Part shown: in pieces, positions 59,346 through 64,000 of the stretch
Position numbering within the stretch: the first letter of the stretch is position 1
How the letters are laid out: every line of letters begins with the position of its first letter
NCBI GenBank assembly: GCA_014058105.1
Contig: JACGCM010001793.1
Location: forward strand, 806,001 to 870,000
DNA: 64,000 bases
Reading direction: 5' to 3'
Source of the DNA: Kingdonia uniflora
Lineage: Eukaryota; Streptophyta; Magnoliopsida; Ranunculales; Circaeasteraceae
Notes under the pieces: model-generated
Seen by the model: the letters and a program-made list of their open reading frames with translations, nothing else
Databases searched by the model: none
What the model was told of the DNA's origin: nothing
Program-made: the position numbers and the translations under genes

Positions 59346-59515
59346 GTATTAAGTTATAGTCCAGATCTGAACACTGTTAGGATAGTGCAGACAGAGGAAT
59401 GAAAGATTGTGAACTACCATATTAGTATCAAATATTGCATGACACCGCTAACAATGCTTTGTCGACACTACCAATATATTAAAAAGAGTATTACTCAGGG
59501 GAGCTTGGAACAAAC

Positions 59516-59623
59516 CTGAGTGGCATTTGCTGTGGCAACGTTTACTGATGATCCTGCTAAAGAATGCCATTGTACTACCTCTTTAGCACTTAACCTGACA
59601 AGTCGTACAGAATTTGCAGTAAC
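59516..59623 (-). pseudogene. Captured DDB1 exon
   Basis: A 36-codon minus-strand exon, VTANSVRLVRLSAKEVVQWH and SSVNVATANATQ, is bounded by a CTTAG acceptor and a GTTTGT donor. It matches a beta-propeller exon of plant DDB1, the damaged-DNA-binding subunit of the CUL4 ubiquitin ligase, which reads SVRLV..., EW, VNVATANA(S/T)Q. Both splice sites look usable. It lies between the two acyl-activating enzyme fragments. Confidence 0.72.
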
Positions 59624-59934
59624 CTAAGATAGAAATGTATTAGTTTGCATGCTGAATCAAATTTCATTTTTTTTAAAGCTGGCTATTTTCATATTACAGT
59701 CCTAAAGTAGAAGTCAGTAACAAAATAGAAGTCCCATAACAGAACAAAAGAACTTGAAAACAGCTGTAAGTATTAAGGAGATGAAATTAAAAGGTACTTT
59801 AAGCATTTACTGGCTGCACACTTGACATACGAAATCCCTTAAATCTGGAAGAAAATTCGAAAAAACATAAAGAATATCACACTTGTTCAAGCGGTTGTAG
59901 ATACCACTGGAACAAATTTTTACTAGGGCGGTGT

Positions 59935-60045
59935 ACCTTGGTTTAAAGTTAGCAAGCATCAAGGATCTTGTTGAATTGGAACTTGAGTAACCATTTCTGC
60001 GTGCCCCTGGAACTGTATATGGCGGATTACAGTGCTTTGGGCGAT
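59935..60045 (-). other. Coding-like segment of unknown origin in the CACTA element
   Basis: A minus-strand frame ([19 protein letters not shown] in one phase, [20 protein letters not shown] in another) lies between the enzyme N-terminal fragment and the DDB1 exon. Base composition is higher in G/C than the surroundings, suggesting a further captured exon, but the source gene was not recognised. Confidence 0.35.
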
Positions 60046-60064
60046 ATGGTTTGTAAGAAATGCA

Positions 60065-60404
60065 AGAAGATGGAGCAAAAGAATAAGTCATGCGTACATA
60101 GAATAGCTCCAACCATTAGAACAGCAAAATATAGCTCGTACATTTCTGGTATATTTGGGGCTAGTGTAGCAACAACATCCCAATGTGAAATACCCAACTG
60201 GGTAATCGCAAAAGCGAGTTTTCGACATCGTTGAAGACTTTGATTCCAAGTGTACTTGACATCACCATAGATGACAGAGTATCTATCTCTGTAAATAGTT
60301 GCAGATCTCTCCAAGAAGCTTATGGGTGAATACCTTGGTACTCGAGATACATGACCATAGATATTCCTAAGCCACACTACCATCTGAAGTAAATAAAATT
60401 TCAT
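60065..60404 (-). pseudogene. Captured acyl-activating enzyme, N-terminal fragment
   Basis: Reads [60 protein letters not shown] and [15 protein letters not shown], the first 100 or so residues of AAE1-type acyl-CoA ligases. The ATP-binding P-loop that should follow is missing. It is in the same orientation as the C-terminal fragment 1.0 kb away, so both may come from one captured gene with its middle replaced. The frame is open over this stretch. Confidence 0.85.
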
Positions 60405-62119
60405 ATCTGATGCAGTATAATGACTTGTGATAATTTTGGGGGTCCCTCCAGTTTAAATTATAAACCAACCTAAAAGCTCTTGATTTGCCAACATCTAGTA
60501 GAAAGAGTAGTCGGGAGATTAAGCCTTAGAAAAGACAGAACATATTCTTTATAGCAATATTATTGCAAATTGGACTAGCGCATTTCATCTTCCCTTCAAA
60601 ATCTCATGCAATAAGTTTGTTGAATGTAAATAAGGCCATGATATAATTCATCAAGCATAAGATATATAATAACATCAAGCAATATCTATGTTATCAACGA
60701 ATCAATATATATTAGCTCATATCCACTTGGAGATAGATAGTTAAGAAAACATGCCTTTTTATTATTCAACTTGAATAGAAAATATAGCTTTAATTTGCTC
60801 CTGGCATGTCTTCGGAGTGCTTCATTCTAAGATTTTCAGATTGTGCACCTATAACATATAGAAAAATTATAAGCTAGATATCAGCTAGGAAGGAAACACG
60901 CTTTTTGCATCTTCACCTTGGTTAGAAAGCATGTCTTTTGTTCTTGGCCTATGTTCGGTGTACTTGATTGTAAAAATTTCAGATTGTGCACCTATACAAT
61001 ACACAAAAAATACATTAAGAGCCAAAAATGGGTAAATCGCCAAATAGTATCACTTGATTATGTGTGTCCACAATGATTTTGAACATATAGTAGATTACAT
61101 TAAGAATGGCAAACAACATCCTTGGAACTGCTATCTTCTCTTGCTCTCTATCTGGTAGCTTAAGAAGCTTTACAAATTTTAAAACATCACCTGTACTTAG
61201 AGAAATAAACCAATGTGTTGATTATTGTACTTCATTGTCTAGCATAATTAAGGAAAGGATAACTCTTAGCTCTATCTCTCAAAACCATGTGTCAAAGTGG
61301 AGGAGAATGGTTTGGGAAAGATGTAGACTAGGTTGTAATTTCGTTTTCTTGAATATAGAAATATTATTTGGTTGGGGTCTTCCTTAACCACAACTTGCCT
61401 AACATGTCTCTAACCACGATTGACCCAAAGGCAATAATTTAAAAGCTTTAAATTTTGAGACTCTTCTCCCATCTTTGTCTGAGAGGTTATTGGTGGCCTT
61501 AAATTCTGTATGATGTTTATTTTATATGTTACCATTTTCTTCAGTTACAGTTTTATATTATCAAGGTTAATCTTGCAAGAAAAATTATGCTTAAAAAGGG
61601 TAGTTTTAGAAGCATCAATGATAAAGAACAAGTGGTGCATTGCTGAATTTTAAAGAAGAGGTCTAAAGCCATTGTTGCTTAATATTTTCCAGGGCCTTTA
61701 ATTGTTATGCTAAAGTTTTAGATCTGACAATAAAAAATTACCATTTTCTCATACTAAACAAATTCAAGTTAACAAACCATAATGAAAGGAACTTAATAAA
61801 TGAAACAAGCGGTATGATTCGGAAAGAGCATCTCTAACCCCTAATTTCAGATTTATAAAAGAAATTGATACATCAGATTTCAATAAGAGATAACAGATTG
61901 TACATGAGAGAGAGATAGAGAAAGTACCCAATTTAGCTTTAGAAATCCTCAATTAAAGATTACAATGAGATTCCCATTAGTTTTCTTTGCATGATTTAGA
62001 TTATAATCTTACAGGCAGTAGAAGAGGGAATTGATGGATCTCATATGAGGAACCCTAAAGAAAGGAAAACTCAAAGTTATAAGCGGGAGTGCTTGATTTA
62101 TCTCGCAATTTTGGTTTTC
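60405..62119. other. CACTA interior, no gene recognised
   Basis: AT-rich. A block ending ATTTTCAGATTGTGCACCTATA occurs twice, at about 60830 and 60975, giving a local duplication of some 145 bp. No transposase motif and no further host exon could be identified, though diverged UTR or intron sequence may be present. Confidence 0.4.
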
Positions 62120-62302
62120 TATGGCCACGGCATGTAAACTATTTACCTACGAACTTGCGATTTGAGTACGAGGGTGTGCTTGTATCTCTTTAGCCACAGC
62201 GTTATGAAGTTGGCCACCGTAGAAGTTGTACCATTTTAGCCACAAATAGTTTGTGCCCAAAAAAAATATAGGTCGTGGCCTTTGCTTCATTTTCTAGTAG
62301 TG
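62120..62302. repeat. Right terminus and subterminal repeats of the CACTA element
   Basis: TTAGCCACA, the complement of the left-end motif, occurs at about 62191 and 62239, with degenerate copies (TGGCCACGG near 62120, TTGGCCACCG near 62211, GTCGTGGCC near 62273). The terminal TTTTCTAGTAGTG ends at 62302. Confidence 0.8.
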
Positions 62303-62305
62303 ATG

Positions 62306-63000
62306 GCATCTAGGCCAATTCGTAATGATTGAGATCTTCTCTGGATCTACCGTAAGTTTACCTCTACCAGCAATGATCCCCAAGAGCACTAGTTCCTTCT
62401 TCCCACACTCACACTTCTTTCCATTTTGAAAAAGTTGTTGTGATCTCAATGCTTCCAACACTTTGCATATATAGATGAGGTATTCCTCCCATGTCTGACT
62501 GTTTATCAAATTATCCTCTAAATAAGCAATCATGAAAATATCTATAAAAGTACGAAGTACCTCATGCATCAACCCCATAAATATCGTTGGAGCGTTGCAT
62601 AACCCAAAAGGCATCACCAACCACTCGAAGAGTCCCTGTTTGATCTTGAAAGTTGTCTTCCATGTATCTTCTTCCTAGATTCTAACTTGATGGTAACCCA
62701 ACATAAGATCCAGCTTAGTAAAATACCGAGCCTTCAGCAACTCATCCAAAAAATTACGAATCTGTGGAAGCGGATAATGATTATTCACAGTAATCTTGTT
62801 CAACGCCCAATGATCCATACACATTCTCCAAGGTGATATCATGCTCCACATCCCTCATACGCGGTATCCCTTATATTCCCCAAAAAAATTCATTATACTC
62901 CTCTGGTAACTTCCCCACTGCGGTTTATTGCTCAGGAGACATTGTCATAGTCATAGTAGACAATACATTAGCCGATGAACCCTCTTGAACTAGTCGTACC
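62306..63000 (-). pseudogene. Element D reverse transcriptase
   Basis: Right to left: GYHQVRI, DTWKTTFKIKQGLFEWLVMP, FGLCNAPTIFMGLMHEVLRT, then AYLEDNLINSQTWEEYLIYI and GKLTVDPEKISIITNWP. The YLDD catalytic box reads YLED, so an essential Asp is replaced by Glu. The palm and finger region upstream is broken by stops. It continues across the CACTA element at 57010. Confidence 0.88.
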
Positions 63001-63009
63001 AACAACAGC

Positions 63010-63510
63010 ACAAACTTGTCGCTCGCATTAACCAACCTCTTCACCTGAGTTGCCGCTATTAAATTATTTGTGGTGACATGCTCCTTATAATCATTGATAT
63101 GGAACTCTCTTCCCTTCTTTACGAGACGATACTTCTGAGCTCTACGATAATGAATCGCATCTCGGTCTCAAAGAGAAGGGCTACCCAAAATGACCTAACA
63201 TATATCTAAAGGAACTACCTTACACATCACCTCGTCAATAAAGAATTCAGTTCTGCAAGCGGAACGCGCACTGCCTCGTGATCTTCAACTCCGTGTCTTT
63301 CTAAATCTACCCCAAACCATATGGATTAGGAAAAGCCATAGTAAACAAACCCATCTTCACCACTAGCGCCTTATAAATAAAATTCTTCTAACTATTTGAA
63401 TAAATGATAGCCTCTACTAAGCTCAACTTCACCTGAATACTAACATGAAAAAGTTCTTCCCGACTCGCCTCCTCGGTAGCCATAGTCTGCTTAAACATAA
63501 GAGTACAATA
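63010..63510 (-). pseudogene. Element D protease region
   Basis: Reads FHVSIQVKLSLVEAIIYSNS, KNFIYKALVVKMGLFTMAFP, NPYGLG, then after several breaks KEGKRVPYQ and ACHHK-like remnants of the linker to reverse transcriptase. The catalytic D(S/T)G is not preserved (IIYSNS). Gag runs into it without the usual zinc knuckle. Confidence 0.65.
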
Positions 63511-63539
63511 ATTCCCTTTGGATAAAGACCCCTTTCTTT

Positions 63540-63900
63540 TCGACTCCCTCTTGTGCTCATTCTTTCAACTAGGCTTGTACACCGACATGTTCTTGTCGTC
63601 TCTCCTGTCACTCTTCAAGTACTTGCTTTCAATGGTAGTCAACTTTGCGGTAGCGTCTTCCATATTTACCATAGTAAAGGGCTTCAACTCCATTCTATTA
63701 TACTTCGACAAACCCCCGTGAACTTCATAATTAAATACCATATACTCGTCCACATCGATGTCCAAAACCAAAGCTTGGTTATGAAACACCATAGTGAACT
63801 CTTGTACGGATTGCCCATGCTTCTGGTGTGAATGAAGTCATTTGAACCATCGCTCCTACTCATACCCAACAAGGATAAAATTTATTTCGAGCCAAAACCT
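63540..63900 (-). pseudogene. Element D gag, C-terminal part
   Basis: The frame reads HGQSVQEFTMVFHNQALVLD, IDVDEYMVFNYEVHGGLSKY, ELKPFTMVNMEDATAKLTTI, ESKYLKSDRRDDKNMSV and KNEHKRESKRKG, the retrotransposon gag domain followed by its basic linker. Mostly open. The N-terminal part and 5' LTR are beyond the right edge. Confidence 0.75.
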
Positions 63901-64000
63901 TAAATTCTTTCTAACTCAAGTTTTCTACAATGTGACATTTCTTATAGGATTTCTACCACGTGAGTACATGACTTATGGATTTTTATATTGAAAAGCATAT

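Larger units (their letters stand above)
57011..62302 (-). mobile_element. Pack-CACTA transposon carrying fragments of three host genes
   Basis: Ends are CACTACTAGAA at 57011 and its complement TTCTAGTAGTG at 62302; over the first 28 bases the two termini match at 21 positions. The 3-bp target duplication atg flanks it (57008-57010 and 62303-62305), as for CACTA/En-Spm elements. Subterminal copies of GTGGCTAA and variants are frequent at both ends. No transposase frame was found, so it is non-autonomous. Inside, on the minus strand, are exons of an ERECTA-like receptor kinase, an acyl-activating enzyme and DDB1. It splits the reverse transcriptase of element D. Confidence 0.9.
46000..63950 (-). 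mobile_element. Element D: chromovirus-type Ty3/gypsy, split by element C and a CACTA transposon
   Basis: Read right to left: gag (63900-63540), protease region (63510-63010), reverse transcriptase (62990-62306), [CACTA 62302-57011], RNase H (57010-56320), integrase (56300-55440), [element C 55433-47216], integrase tail and 3' region (47210-46000). The pieces join in order across both insertions. Sequence style (LFEWLVMPFGLCNAPTIFM, MKWMSYLQQFTYII) is that of plant chromoviruses. The 5' LTR lies beyond the window and the 3' LTR end is not firmly located. Confidence 0.8.

Overview
The window is plant nuclear DNA, most likely from a eudicot. It is AT-rich and consists almost entirely of decayed, nested transposable elements. 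The non-transposon coding remnants are plant-specific: cell-wall invertase, ERECTA-like receptor kinase, acyl-activating enzyme and DDB1. No intact host gene was found. Nearly every reading frame carries stops and frameshifts, many of the CAG-to-TAG or CGA-to-TGA kind expected from deamination of methylated cytosine, so the region looks like long-silenced heterochromatin.

Layout. 0.4-2.3 kb holds an intronless, frameshifted copy of a cell-wall invertase on the minus strand, followed by a fossil poly(A) tract; this is a processed pseudogene. 3.5-12.3 kb is element B, a Tat-lineage Ty3/gypsy retrotransposon on the minus strand with its 5' LTR at 11571-12276 and its 3' LTR lost. 12.3-20.6 kb is element A, a second Tat element on the minus strand with its 5' LTR at 19975-20590. 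21.6-23.8 kb is a Ty1/copia pol remnant of SIRE-like type on the minus strand. 24436-44747 is element E, a 20-kb Tat element on the plus strand with both 477-bp LTRs and a 5-bp target duplication (agatc). E contains a solo LTR of the B family (29996-30713) inside its integrase and an internally deleted Athila-like element F (35.2-42.6 kb). 45.0-46.0 kb looks like a solo Athila-like LTR. From about 46.0 kb to the right edge runs element D, a minus-strand Ty3/gypsy of chromovirus type. D is split by element C (47216-55433, same family as A, duplication ctttg) and by a CACTA transposon (57011-62302, duplication atg).

Two themes stand out. First, the CACTA element has no visible transposase but carries several host-gene fragments, all on one strand: multiple exons of an ERECTA-like receptor kinase with introns retained, both ends of an acyl-activating enzyme, and one exon of DDB1 with its splice sites. 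It is therefore a Pack-CACTA gene-capture element. Second, all four Tat elements (A, B, C, E) carry a gene antisense to gag-pol between integrase and the 3' LTR. It encodes a putative gypsy-type transposon domain followed by long coiled coils and appears to have spliceosomal introns. In A, B and E a tandem array of unrelated sequence and different period (116, about 193 and 62 bp) separates it from integrase.

Limits: boundaries of decayed domains are read by eye, accurate to tens of bases. LTR ends and target duplications marked as exact were checked base by base.
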